DNA of 34,623 nucleotides from Bacilli bacterium. GTDB taxonomy: Bacteria; Bacillota_I; Bacilli_A; RFN20; CAG-826. Below the pieces are notes generated by a model, which made no database searches, was not told the origin of the DNA, and saw nothing but the letters and a program-made list of their open reading frames with translations. Positions 1-9,010 of the stretch are shown piece by piece. The stretch spans positions 1 through 34,623 of the forward strand of contig JAKSUW010000010.1 in assembly GCA_024408565.1 (NCBI GenBank). The letters are read 5' to 3'. Position 1 is the first letter of the stretch. Each line of letters opens with the position of its first letter. Both the position numbers and the translations under genes were made by a program.

Positions 1-39
1 CGCTCTACTTTGCCGATAAAATCAGCATTATTTATAAAC

Positions 40-113
40 TGGTGCCCCCACGCGGAATCGGACCACGAACGGATCCTTACCATGGATCTGTTATACCACT
101 TAACTATGGGGGC
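40..113 (-). tRNA. tRNA-Thr(GGT)
   Basis: A complete cloverleaf reads on the minus strand. The acceptor stem is GCCCCCA/TGGGGGC with discriminator A and an encoded CCA. The D stem GTTA/TAAC closes loop AGTGGTA, the anticodon stem GATCC/GGATC closes loop ATGGTAA, and the T stem CGTGG/CCGCG closes a 7-nt loop. The anticodon GGT reads ACC and ACT (Thr). G1-C72 and C2-G71 fit Thr identity as known in E. coli. The T loop reads TCCGATT, so position 55, almost always T (pseudouridine), is C here. A weak hairpin (GCCGAT/ATCAGC, 12-26) lies beyond its 3' end without a good T-run. Confidence 0.9.
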
Positions 114-186
114 AGCATTAAGTATTATACTGATTTAGCTTTGAGATTGCTAATAAAAAACACTCATGGATTGGTTAAGACGATAA

Positions 187-215
187 TTAACATTTTTAGG
201 TTTTTATGGTATATA
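187..215 (+). promoter_or_regulatory. Sigma-A-type promoter of the first lipoprotein gene
   Basis: TTAACA (187-192), a 17-base spacer and TATATA (210-215) each match the consensus at five of six positions. Transcription would begin near 222. That excludes the in-frame ATG at 206 and supports the ATG at 236, which follows an AGGGA ribosome binding site. Confidence 0.6.
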
Positions 216-235
216 TAAATAAACAGGGACTGTTT

Positions 236-2269
236 ATGCGTTTAACTGGTGCGTTAGTCATATTTCTCTCGATTCCTCTATTTTCTAATTGTCATACGGT
301 TGTTTCCCATCACTTTAAATTTACTGGCGAACATTGCACGATTAACGGCGAAGCATCTTTTGAAAAAACAATTACCGAAGGACATAAAAATAACCAGTTC
401 CTCGTCATTCCTGATGAAAATTACGTTATTGACTATGATGCAACAGTTGTGCCTGACGATATGAGTTTTAAAGATGCGGTGATTACTATCCCCACGATGG
501 ATAAAGATTACACAATTGATGTAAAAACTACTGTTATCCCTTCTTATCGCTTTGAATTTACTGGTGAACATTGCACGATTAACGGCGAAGCATCTTTTGA
601 AAAAACAATTATCGAAGGACATAAAAATAACCAATTCCTCGTCACTCCTGATGATGGTTATAGCATTGACTATGATGCGACAGTTGTGCCCGACGGCATG
701 AGTTTTGAAAATGAGATAATTACCATTCCAGAAATGGACAATAATTACACGATTAATGTAAAAACTATATGTGAGACGCATCATTTTAAATGTACTGGCG
801 AACATTGCGCGATTAAGGATCAATTCGGTCACTTAGTACACGAATTGGAAGAAGATATTCCCATAAACACCGTAAAAACCTACACCATTGTTCCAGATAT
901 AGGTTATTCACTACCGCCAAGTGGTAAAATTGAAGAGGGAGTCACCCTTAGTGAAGATGGAATTTTAACTATTAGTGAAGAACTCGACCAAGATTGTGCG
1001 ATTAATCTTGTCTCTCCAGCAAAAGATGCGCTTATTGATATGAGTGTGGAAGTTGAAAAGGGCGACATAGTCACTTTTGACTTTGGAGAAGGTGATGATG
1101 TAGCGATTGACTGGGGTGATGGCCATACTGATAAAACTACTTCACACAAGTACACCGAGGATGGTGATTATACAATTGCTATTTATAACGATTTTACCAA
1201 ATTTAAAGCAACTAATAATCAATTTATCACGACCGTCAATTTTGCCGATGAATTAACTGAAATCAATAATGGGGCTTTTTCTGGTTGCACGAAATTAGCA
1301 ACTATCACCCTCCCTAGTAAGCTTAGCCGTATTGGTGATGAAGCGTTTAAAGATTGCTCAAGTTTAGAGGCAATTGCACTACCCGATACTGTTACACATA
1401 TTGGTCAGTTGGCTTTTTTTGGCTGTTCCACAATTCAAACAATTAATATTCCAAAAAATGTCGAGTCGATTGGCGGTGGTGCTTTTGCCGGTTGTTCTAG
1501 TCTCCAGTCAATAACCATTGATAAAGATAACACCCAATTCACGTATGTTAATAACACGCTTATTGATCAAAAAAATAAAGCGCTTATTTACGCCTATAAC
1601 GATTTAACTACTTTTGATATGACCAATCTTAGTAGCATCCAACCATACGCATTCTATAATTGTTCAAAATTAGGATCAGTCACTTTACATGATGGTTTGG
1701 AAGAAATTGGGGAATTCGCCTTTTATGGTTGCTATATATATCCCACAATTACAATTCCTGCGACGGTATCTATGGTTGGCGAAGGAGCTTTTGCAAATTG
1801 TCATATTCTTAATAAGATATATGTTAATAAGGACAATAAGACATATCATGGCGATTCGAATGACACCATGATTATTGATAAGGACGGGGTTCTAGTTTGT
1901 GGATCTAACTATCGGCCACTATGTATCCCTGATGAGATAACTCGCATTTCTAAGCACGCTTTCGCTGGTGTTCGTGTTAGTAAAGCCAAAATTCCTACTA
2001 GCGTTAAAGATATTGGTGACAGTGCTTTTTACGGTTCATATCTAGAAATCGTAGATTTAACCGAATTCCATTGTGACAGCGACGAGGTCCCAAATTTAGG
2101 CGCAAACGCTTTTGATGACTGTCAGCCTTGTTTGCAGTTTTATTGTAATACCCCATCTGATATTGATGCATTCATCGATAACCCTGGTTGGAAACCATAT
2201 CAATACCATTTCACATATGGTCCAGTCCCATCTGATATTGACATCGGTAAAAGGAGTAACGGTTTATGA
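236..2269 (+). CDS. Lipoprotein A: InlB-like repeats, PKD-like module, BspA-type leucine-rich repeats
   Basis: A secreted, lipid-anchored surface protein of about 677 residues. The signal peptide ends in lipobox LFSNC near residue 20. Three repeats of about 79 residues follow (roughly residues 25-265). They start with the pattern F-x-(F/C)-TG-x-HC-x-I and carry P-x-x-GYSIDY in the middle, resembling the divergent InlB B-repeat. A PKD-like module (about 265-325) has IDWGDG and HKYTEDGDYTI. The rest is LRR_5/BspA-type repeats (I-x-x-x-AF-x-x-C-x-x-L). Such proteins usually act in adhesion or matrix binding; no ligand can be read here. The TGA stop overlaps the ATG of the next gene (ATGA), which is a full-length paralogue. 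The upstream in-frame ATG at 206 lies inside the promoter and was not used. Confidence 0.85.
   Translation: MRLTGALVIFLSIPLFSNCHTVVSHHFKFTGEHCTINGEASFEKTITEGHKNNQFLVIPDENYVIDYDATVVPDDMSFKDAVITIPTMDKDYTIDVKTTVIPSYRFEFTGEHCTINGEASFEKTIIEGHKNNQFLVTPDDGYSIDYDATVVPDGMSFENEIITIPEMDNNYTINVKTICETHHFKCTGEHCAIKDQFGHLVHELEEDIPINTVKTYTIVPDIGYSLPPSGKIEEGVTLSEDGILTISEELDQDCAINLVSPAKDALIDMSVEVEKGDIVTFDFGEGDDVAIDWGDGHTDKTTSHKYTEDGDYTIAIYNDFTKFKATNNQFITTVNFADELTEINNGAFSGCTKLATITLPSKLSRIGDEAFKDCSSLEAIALPDTVTHIGQLAFFGCSTIQTINIPKNVESIGGGAFAGCSSLQSITIDKDNTQFTYVNNTLIDQKNKALIYAYNDLTTFDMTNLSSIQPYAFYNCSKLGSVTLHDGLEEIGEFAFYGCYIYPTITIPATVSMVGEGAFANCHILNKIYVNKDNKTYHGDSNDTMIIDKDGVLVCGSNYRPLCIPDEITRISKHAFAGVRVSKAKIPTSVKDIGDSAFYGSYLEIVDLTEFHCDSDEVPNLGANAFDDCQPCLQFYCNTPSDIDAFIDNPGWKPYQYHFTYGPVPSDIDIGKRSNGL
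315..776 (+). repeat. Two imperfect 237-bp intragenic repeats in lipoprotein A
   Basis: The first two repeat domains recur with a period of 237 bp (79 codons). The stretch coding for GEHCTINGEASFEKTI is almost unchanged between copies, whereas the C-terminal half has drifted. A third copy after 776 is recognisable only in protein. Confidence 0.8.
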
Positions 2270-4656
2270 AAAAACTATCTGCCTTGTTATTGCCATTATT
2301 TGTTCTTCCTTTTTTAACTAATTGTGCACCCAAATATTACCATTTTAAGTTTACTGGAGACCATTGTGCGATTCTTGGCGAACCAAACTACGAAAAAGAT
2401 ATTGAGCAAGGTGCAACTGATGTTCAATTTACCGTAGTTCCGCAATCTGGTTACAGTATTGATTACGAACAATCAAGCATTCCTGAAGGTGTTAGTTTTG
2501 AAGATGCGGTGATTACTATCCCCATTATGAATAAAGATTACCATGTCGAAGTCAAAACCATCGTCCCATCTTACCATTTTAAGTTTACTGGAGACCATTG
2601 TGCGATTCTTGGCGAACCAAACTACGAAAAAGATATTGAGCAAGGTGCAACTGATGTTCAATTTACCGTAGTTCCGCAATCTGGTTACAGTATTGATTAC
2701 GAACAATCAAGCATTCCTGAAGGTGTTAGTTTTGAAGATGCGGTGATTACTATCCCCATTATGAATAAAGATTACCATGTCGAAGTCAAAACCATCGCAG
2801 AGGAATACAAATATCATTTTATCTTTAGCGGTATACATTGCACCATCCGTAATAGTGCTGGTCATAACGTCACTGAATTAGACGAAACCATCGCTTCCAG
2901 CACAAGCAAGACCTATCAATTAACTCCAGAAGCTAATTATTTACTACCAATTGGTGAAATTCAGCCAGGCATCCACATTGATCAAGATAAGAAACTTACT
3001 ATCGATAAAATGGAGAAAAACTACACAGTTAGTCTTGTTGCCCATACCGAAGACACCGCGATGGATATTGTGGTAAACATGAAAGATAATGAACGAATCG
3101 AATTTTATTGTAGTGGTAATGATATTTTGATTGACTGGGGTGACGGAACAACTAACGAAGAGTTTGGACATACTTACCGAACCGGCTTAATTTACACTAT
3201 TCAAATCCATGGTGTCTTAACTAATTTTAACATTACAATTATGCCTGGCGATGATGAAAACACTAGCATCACAAGTGTTGCTATCTATCAGCCACTTGAA
3301 GAGATTAATAGTAATATGTTCGCAAATTGTGCAGCACTTGAAACTATTATTTTTCCTAATTCGGTGCAAACAATTGGTGAACACGCTTTTGATGGCTGCG
3401 CTAGTTTAACTCATGTTGTTATTCCTAGTAGCGTTAAAACAATTGAGACATACGCTTTCGCCAATTGCACCACTCTCCCCGCCATTACCATTCCGCATGG
3501 TGTTTCGGCACTTAAATGTGCTGCGTTTTTCGGTTGCGAGCGTCTCACATCATTATTTATTTCAGATACCGTCGATTCTATTGAACCAGGCTTAGTCATG
3601 AATTGTCCTTCTCTTACTTCGATTGTGGTCGATAAGAATAATCCTAATTATAGTGACCGAAATTGTAATGCAATTTTTCAAGATATAGGTCGCACTTTTT
3701 TAGGAGTTGATATTGAACCAAATTCGTTATTAATAGTTTGTAGCAACACCCGAAACCTTGATGAAAGCGGAGTTAAGCATATTGCGCCAATTGCTTTTGC
3801 TTTCTTGGAAGGTGTGACTTCAATTGACATCCCCGAAGGTGTTATTTCAATTGGCGGAAGTGCCTTTGCAAATTGTTTTGCTTTAGAAACCGTTCATTTG
3901 CCATCGACTTTAGAATCGATTGGCTTTCAAGCCTTTGCTCAATGTATTTCGTTAACATCAATCCACTTGCCAAATAAAATTAGTATCATTTCCCCAGAAT
4001 GTTTTTTATATTGCACTAACTTATCGGAAGTTACCCTTCCTGATTCCGTTATTGAAATTGGGGATTTGGCATTTAGTCAATGCGTTAATTTAGCTAAGAT
4101 TAAATTTCCTAATTCACTTACGACAATCGGAGATAATGCCTTTGAGAATTGCTCATCTCTCGAAGAAATTACAATTCCACCATCAGTGTCATCAATCTCG
4201 TTAGTAAACCCTTTTATAAATTGCACTGGACTAACTTCTATCGTTGTTGATTCCAGTAATACGGCTTATCGAAGCGAAAATAATACAATTATTAGCAAAA
4301 AGGATGGTACCCTAATTTGCGCTTGTAACGGAACGAGTAGTATCCCTGATGGCGTTACTGCTATTAGTCGTGGCGCCTTCTGTGCAACGAGCATTGAAAA
4401 TATCAATGTCTCCCCCTCTATTACTAGCATTGGGTATTGTGCATTCAAAGACTGCAAAAACTTAAAAATAGTTAATTTAAGACAATTTAGTATTAATGAT
4501 CATGTCCCTAATATTGGCGGAGAATGTTTTAGTAATTGCAGCGATGATCTTCAATTTTATTTTTCTGATGATGCTACACTCAATAAATTTGCGGAAACTG
4601 AAGGCTGGGCGCAATATAGTGATAAATTTACTACCAGACCACTTCCCACTCGGTAA
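2266..4656 (+). CDS. Lipoprotein B: paralogue of lipoprotein A with a duplicated repeat
   Basis: 796 residues, starting at the ATG that overlaps the previous stop, with AAGGAG nine bases upstream (inside the preceding gene). The signal peptide ends in lipobox FLTNC (Cys20). Two repeats of 78 residues (from about residues 24 and 102) are identical in protein and DNA; a third, diverged repeat starts near 181. A PKD-like module with IDWGDG follows (about 265-325), then a longer leucine-rich array than in protein A (about 340-780). Both proteins end in a similar capping segment (VPN-(L/I)-G then LQFY). The two are probably co-transcribed and translationally coupled, and arose by tandem gene duplication. 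Surface binding is the likely role, inferred from the domains. The gene converges on rimO with nine bases between stops. Confidence 0.85.
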   Translation: MKKLSALLLPLFVLPFLTNCAPKYYHFKFTGDHCAILGEPNYEKDIEQGATDVQFTVVPQSGYSIDYEQSSIPEGVSFEDAVITIPIMNKDYHVEVKTIVPSYHFKFTGDHCAILGEPNYEKDIEQGATDVQFTVVPQSGYSIDYEQSSIPEGVSFEDAVITIPIMNKDYHVEVKTIAEEYKYHFIFSGIHCTIRNSAGHNVTELDETIASSTSKTYQLTPEANYLLPIGEIQPGIHIDQDKKLTIDKMEKNYTVSLVAHTEDTAMDIVVNMKDNERIEFYCSGNDILIDWGDGTTNEEFGHTYRTGLIYTIQIHGVLTNFNITIMPGDDENTSITSVAIYQPLEEINSNMFANCAALETIIFPNSVQTIGEHAFDGCASLTHVVIPSSVKTIETYAFANCTTLPAITIPHGVSALKCAAFFGCERLTSLFISDTVDSIEPGLVMNCPSLTSIVVDKNNPNYSDRNCNAIFQDIGRTFLGVDIEPNSLLIVCSNTRNLDESGVKHIAPIAFAFLEGVTSIDIPEGVISIGGSAFANCFALETVHLPSTLESIGFQAFAQCISLTSIHLPNKISIISPECFLYCTNLSEVTLPDSVIEIGDLAFSQCVNLAKIKFPNSLTTIGDNAFENCSSLEEITIPPSVSSISLVNPFINCTGLTSIVVDSSNTAYRSENNTIISKKDGTLICACNGTSSIPDGVTAISRGAFCATSIENINVSPSITSIGYCAFKDCKNLKIVNLRQFSINDHVPNIGGECFSNCSDDLQFYFSDDATLNKFAETEGWAQYSDKFTTRPLPTR
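2337..2797 (+). repeat. Exact tandem duplication of 227 bp at a 234-bp period in lipoprotein B
   Basis: Bases 2337-2563 and 2571-2797 are identical by eye, including all synonymous positions. The period of 234 bp (78 codons) keeps the frame. The unit equals one repeat domain. Confidence 0.92.
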
Positions 4657-4665
4657 AGATTTATC

Positions 4666-5958
4666 TTACTTTAAAACTTCCACTAATAAATCATAAACAA
4701 AAGCGTCTTTAACTTTTAAGCGATAATACTCGCCTAAACGGAGTGACTTATTCGTAACAGCAAAGACACTTCCATCAATATCATCTGGAGCGTTTAACTT
4801 CGTTAAGAAGGTATATTTATGGTTAATCTTATCATAGCTCACGCATAAACCCTCAAGTGTTTCACCAATATGTTCTTTGTTCTTTAAATACGCGATCTTC
4901 TTTTGTTCATTCATTAAGATAGTTAAGCGTTCTAATTTAGTTTTTTCGCTTATTTGTTTAAGAAGAGAGAACGCTTTCGTTCCTTCTTCTTTAGAATAAG
5001 TAAACGCGCCTAAATGATCAAACTTAAATGCTTTAATAAAACTAATGAGTGTTTTAAAGTCACTATTACTTTCGCTAGGGAATCCCACCATCATCGTGGT
5101 CCGAAAAACCGCATTAGGTACTTCGCTTTTAATCTTCTTCAGTGTTTTTAAGGTTAAAGCGTGACTCCCTTTTCGGTTCATCCGCTTTAAGACGCTTTCA
5201 CTTGCATGTTGTAAGGGGATATCAAAATAAGGATAAACTTTCTTACTCGTCTTCATAAAGTGAATAAATTCATCCGTGATTTCATTAGGGTATAGATATA
5301 AAAGACGGTAATGCTTAATGCCTTTTACCTTCTCTAACGCTTTTAAAAGTGAGACAAGATTACTACCGTCTTTTAAATCACGACCATAGTAACTAACATC
5401 TTGGGCGATGATATTAATTTCTTTAATACCGGACTTAGCAAGTAAGGTGGCCTCTTTTACTAACTCGTTAATTTTTCTAGAACGGTAACGACCTCTAATA
5501 TAGGGAATCGCACAAAAACTACAGAAGTTATTACATCCTTCGGCGATTCTTAAATAAGCAGTGTTGCTTGGAGTAGAAATGACTCGATTTAATGAATCAA
5601 GATGATAGTGTTTCTTATCTTTTAGATAAGATGAGACATAATCGTTAAAATGAGGATACTTTGAAAACGGAATCCATAAGTTAACTTCAGGGATCGCTTT
5701 CTTTAACGCTTTTTCGTAACGTTCGACTAAGCAACCCGTCACAATAAGTTTTTTATTATAACGCGCCATCTCAAGGATCGTATTAATCGCTTCTTTTTTA
5801 GCGGGTTCAATAAAGCCACATGTATTGACAATAATGATATCCGCGTCTTTCGGGTTATTGGTGATTGTGTATTGATTAGATTTAAAGGCTGCGAGAATCA
5901 TCTCACTATCCACTAAATTTTTCGCGCAGCCTAAAGAAACTATTCCAACTTTCTTCAT
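4666..5958 (-). CDS. rimO: Ribosomal protein S12 methylthiotransferase RimO
   Basis: A radical-SAM enzyme that adds a methylthio group to the conserved Asp of ribosomal protein S12. The N-terminal MTTase domain begins GIVSLGCAKNLVDSEM and has the cluster cysteines of the auxiliary iron-sulfur centre (GC, TCGF, TGC). The radical-SAM motif CNNFCSFC (C-x3-C-x2-C) follows, with IPYIRGRYRSR, which is typical of RimO rather than MiaB. The C-terminus is a TRAM-like domain. Its 430 residues are the normal length. The ATG overlaps the malQ stop by four bases (ATGA), and it is the last gene of the lipoprotein-cls-malQ operon. Its stop lies nine bases from the convergent lipoprotein B stop. Confidence 0.93.
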   Translation of the reverse strand: MKKVGIVSLGCAKNLVDSEMILAAFKSNQYTITNNPKDADIIIVNTCGFIEPAKKEAINTILEMARYNKKLIVTGCLVERYEKALKKAIPEVNLWIPFSKYPHFNDYVSSYLKDKKHYHLDSLNRVISTPSNTAYLRIAEGCNNFCSFCAIPYIRGRYRSRKINELVKEATLLAKSGIKEINIIAQDVSYYGRDLKDGSNLVSLLKALEKVKGIKHYRLLYLYPNEITDEFIHFMKTSKKVYPYFDIPLQHASESVLKRMNRKGSHALTLKTLKKIKSEVPNAVFRTTMMVGFPSESNSDFKTLISFIKAFKFDHLGAFTYSKEEGTKAFSLLKQISEKTKLERLTILMNEQKKIAYLKNKEHIGETLEGLCVSYDKINHKYTFLTKLNAPDDIDGSVFAVTNKSLRLGEYYRLKVKDAFVYDLLVEVLK

Positions 5959-7415
5959 TCGTTCCGTCCGCTTTTAATGGCAATGTCTTTAAGTTTCTTA
6001 CCTTGAGAGTATAGATTCACATAATTCCGTAAACGGAAGGTCCAGTTATTTTTACTCGTTGTGCCTGGTGAGTTAATCCGTCCGCTTTTCCCTAAACGAA
6101 GGATATCCCAAAGTGAAAGTATCACTAAGCTCGCCGGTTGACTCGCTAAATATTTAAAGAAACTCGTCATAATGTGGTGATGACCAAAATGTTCATCCAT
6201 ATAATCACGAATCGCTTGTTGTTCTTCAGGCGTTAAACTATCAAACCATTCCATTCCGGTCATGTTATCGTGAGTGGATAAATAGATAACGGAATTCTCA
6301 CGTTTATAAATATGCGGGACTTCATGATGTTGAATTTCTTCCTCGATAAAGGAAAACTCCACCACTTGCATCCCCGGTAACTCATAATGGTCACGAAGAG
6401 TAAACACTTCTTCTCTTAAATCACCAAGATCTTCAGCGATAAGTTTTAAATCAGGTTTCTTTTGGTAGAGCTTATCAAAGAAGTCATAACCAGGCGCTTC
6501 TTTCCATTCACCAATGCGGGCGTTAGGTAAGTGAGCCTCAATCGTATAATAAGTGTCAAACGCCCGGAAATGGTCAAGCCGCACCACATCATAAATTTCC
6601 GAAGCGTGTAAAATCCGTTTAAAGAGTAAATCATAATTAACGGTTTTTAAATATTCCCAGTTATAGATGGGGTTCCCCCATCTTTGCCCGTCTTCACTAA
6701 AATAATCGGGTGGGCAACCCGCCACTAACGCGGGTGAATGGTCTTGGTTAAGAATAAAGCACTCTTTGTTATAGAAACACTCCATTGAGTCATAGCCAAC
6801 ATAGAAAGGTAAATCACCAATAATCGCGATGTTTTTCTTTTTCGCGTATTGGTGAATCTTATCCCACTCTTCATAAAGAATATACTGTTTAAAGATTTCG
6901 TAATTCACCGCGTCAATGTCACGGGGACCTGTCGCTTTTACAGTCCAAGTGCTCCAGTCTTCAGTCTTATTATTCTTGCGTAAGACGACATATGAGGCGT
7001 ATTCATTCACCCAAGGTTCTTTAATCTTAAAAGCTTCAAGGATATTAATATATCCTTCTTTTTCCTTAAACCGCTGATAAGCAACTTCTAAATAGGCGTT
7101 TTTAAACTTCCTTACTTTCCGGTAATTAACCCGCTTAAAGTTTCGTTTACTAGTGTAGGGGATAATCTTTTTGACTAAACCCCGGTCATATAAGTCTGGA
7201 ATAGAAACATAGATATCATCAATCGCAAAACTAGAAACCGGAAGATATGGTGAATGGTCACGGTCAATCGGGTTAAGGGGGAGAATCTGCCAACAACGAT
7301 AGCCAATAAGACTAAGAAAATCGATAAATTGATAAGCAGTGTAAGAAAAATCGCCAATCCCAAATTCGTTCGGGAGCGTAAATATAGGAGCTAAGATACC
7401 AATCCGTTTCTTCAT
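5955..7415 (-). CDS. malQ: 4-alpha-glucanotransferase (amylomaltase)
   Basis: A GH77 disproportionating enzyme that transfers glucan segments between alpha-1,4-glucans in the cytoplasm. The family signatures are present: GIGDF and WQILPLNP near the N-terminus, the region with the Asp nucleophile (VRLDHFRAFD), the acid/base Glu region (LIAEDLG) and the third acidic site (YLSTHDNMTG). It has 486 residues, close to the usual 500. It starts two bases after the cls stop with no clear ribosome binding site, so coupling is likely. No other maltodextrin gene is nearby, so it may serve storage or dietary glucan. The stop is TGA, overlapping the rimO start. Confidence 0.93.
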   Translation of the reverse strand: MKKRIGILAPIFTLPNEFGIGDFSYTAYQFIDFLSLIGYRCWQILPLNPIDRDHSPYLPVSSFAIDDIYVSIPDLYDRGLVKKIIPYTSKRNFKRVNYRKVRKFKNAYLEVAYQRFKEKEGYINILEAFKIKEPWVNEYASYVVLRKNNKTEDWSTWTVKATGPRDIDAVNYEIFKQYILYEEWDKIHQYAKKKNIAIIGDLPFYVGYDSMECFYNKECFILNQDHSPALVAGCPPDYFSEDGQRWGNPIYNWEYLKTVNYDLLFKRILHASEIYDVVRLDHFRAFDTYYTIEAHLPNARIGEWKEAPGYDFFDKLYQKKPDLKLIAEDLGDLREEVFTLRDHYELPGMQVVEFSFIEEEIQHHEVPHIYKRENSVIYLSTHDNMTGMEWFDSLTPEEQQAIRDYMDEHFGHHHIMTSFFKYLASQPASLVILSLWDILRLGKSGRINSPGTTSKNNWTFRLRNYVNLYSQGKKLKDIAIKSGRNE

Positions 7416-7417
7416 AA

Positions 7418-9007
7418 CTAAAATAGGGGAGCGAATAAGCGAAGGAGTGACCAGACAAACCGGCGGGGCGCCGCGTAGTTATGGTAGGCCTTATAAGTAA
7501 TCTCGTGACCATCTTTTAAGCAGTACATAAAGTCTTTTTTCATCGCACTAATGCAACTACTCTTATAAAAGAAAGTCGCGTTTTCTAAGTGGAGATATAA
7601 ACTTCGATAATCAAGGTTAATCGTCCCCACCACCGCGTAAATATCATCCACCACAAACATCTTCATATGGACAAAGCCGGGTTTATATTCATAGATCTTG
7701 ACCCCATTGGCGAGTAATAGTCGATAATGACTCCGGGTAATCATAAAGATGGTCTTTTTATCCGGGTGCGAAGGAGTTAGAATCCGGACATCAATCCCTT
7801 GTTTCGCCGCGTTAATTAAGGCGTTTACGATTTCATCGTCAATGATTAAATAGGGAGTCGAAATATAAATATATTTTTTCGCCCGGGCAATTAGATTTAA
7901 ATACACCCGTTCCCCCACTGACTCTGTATCATAAGGTAAATCGCCATAAGGTTGGACATAACCATCGCTTGGGGTGTTAAGCGAAGACGGGAAATATTTT
8001 TGGTAGGCCTTATCGGTCAAACGAACTAGTTTATTTTCTTTTGTATTGAAAGTTAAAATCCATTGCGATAAGAATAGACTTGTTAAACCATGGACGCCTT
8101 CCCCTTCTAACTTAATCGCGTTATCTTTCCAATAGCCAAACGGATGGATTTTATTAATATATTCATCCGCGAGGTTAATTCCACCCGAAAAACCCACCAC
8201 TCCATCAATCACCATAATCTTTCGGTGGTCACGGTTATTGAGTTTTACATCTAGTAATGGTTTAAATTTATTAAACACTAAAACTTTTAATCCATAAGAT
8301 TGAAGTTTCTTCGCGTAACTACTAGGAAGATATTTGGCACTCCCAACATCATCGTAGATGATGCGCACATCCACTCCCGCTTGCGCTTTCTTTTTTAAGA
8401 CATCAAGGATAGCGTTCCAAAAGATGCCAGGCGAGATAATAAAGTATTCAATAAAGATAAAGTGTTTCGCTTTCTTTAATTCTTTTAGCATCACCGGGAA
8501 CGCCGCTTCGCCACTTGGATAATATTGCGTCTTAGTGTGTTTATACACATTCGTGCCTGAAGCACTAGTGATATAGTCCACCATCTTTAAAGCGTCAAGA
8601 TTTTCGGCTTTTAACTCTTTCGCGATGACGGGATTAGTTTTATTAACTCCCAGTAGTTCAATAATCGGTTTTGCCTTTCGTCTTTGACGGTTAGTAACTT
8701 TCTTATTACCAAAGAGGAGATAAAAGAAACAACCGACTAAGGGTAATAAGGCAACCACCACTAACCACGCCACCTTATAAGCCATCTTCACGTGACTATT
8801 AACAATATAAATCACCACTAAACCCGAAATAATAAAAAGGGCGACAATAAAGATAATCGCAACTTGATTATCGTTAAGATGGAAAGTATCTTTCATAGAA
8901 CCGGCAATGGCAAAGACAAACAAAACGATTAAACCAATTTCAAGTAATAATAAGATACCAATCCAGAAGATGCGCGAAGTTAAAATATTACGGATTTTGC
9001 TAAACAT
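7418..9007 (-). CDS. cls: Cardiolipin synthase
   Basis: A phospholipase-D family enzyme that condenses two phosphatidylglycerols to cardiolipin at the membrane. Two N-terminal membrane segments (about residues 14-35 and 46-66) are followed by a third hydrophobic stretch (about 72-95). The two HKD motifs are complete: HRKIMVIDG with GFSGGINLADEY, and HMKMFVVDD with VGTINLDYRS. 529 residues is a normal length for a Gram-positive Cls. It lies three bases after a lipoprotein gene and two before malQ, in the middle of a five-gene minus-strand operon. The link to the upstream lipoproteins may be envelope upkeep, but this is only suggested by position. Confidence 0.93.
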   Translation of the reverse strand: MFSKIRNILTSRIFWIGILLLLEIGLIVLFVFAIAGSMKDTFHLNDNQVAIIFIVALFIISGLVVIYIVNSHVKMAYKVAWLVVVALLPLVGCFFYLLFGNKKVTNRQRRKAKPIIELLGVNKTNPVIAKELKAENLDALKMVDYITSASGTNVYKHTKTQYYPSGEAAFPVMLKELKKAKHFIFIEYFIISPGIFWNAILDVLKKKAQAGVDVRIIYDDVGSAKYLPSSYAKKLQSYGLKVLVFNKFKPLLDVKLNNRDHRKIMVIDGVVGFSGGINLADEYINKIHPFGYWKDNAIKLEGEGVHGLTSLFLSQWILTFNTKENKLVRLTDKAYQKYFPSSLNTPSDGYVQPYGDLPYDTESVGERVYLNLIARAKKYIYISTPYLIIDDEIVNALINAAKQGIDVRILTPSHPDKKTIFMITRSHYRLLLANGVKIYEYKPGFVHMKMFVVDDIYAVVGTINLDYRSLYLHLENATFFYKSSCISAMKKDFMYCLKDGHEITYKAYHNYAAPRRFVWSLLRLFAPLF

Positions 9008-9010
9008 AAC

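Noticed and set aside
1-39. A second tRNA cut by the window start
   Set aside because: The minus strand reads TAGAGC as in a D arm, but no matching GCTC partner or acceptor stem can be built.
278-832. Long minus-strand reading frame antisense to lipoprotein A
   Set aside because: Its own internal repeats mirror the sense repeats; it has no ribosome binding site or promoter and no family resemblance.
315-2797. CRISPR-like repeat array
   Set aside because: The repeats are long, adjacent and coding in one frame; they are protein domains, not direct repeats with spacers.
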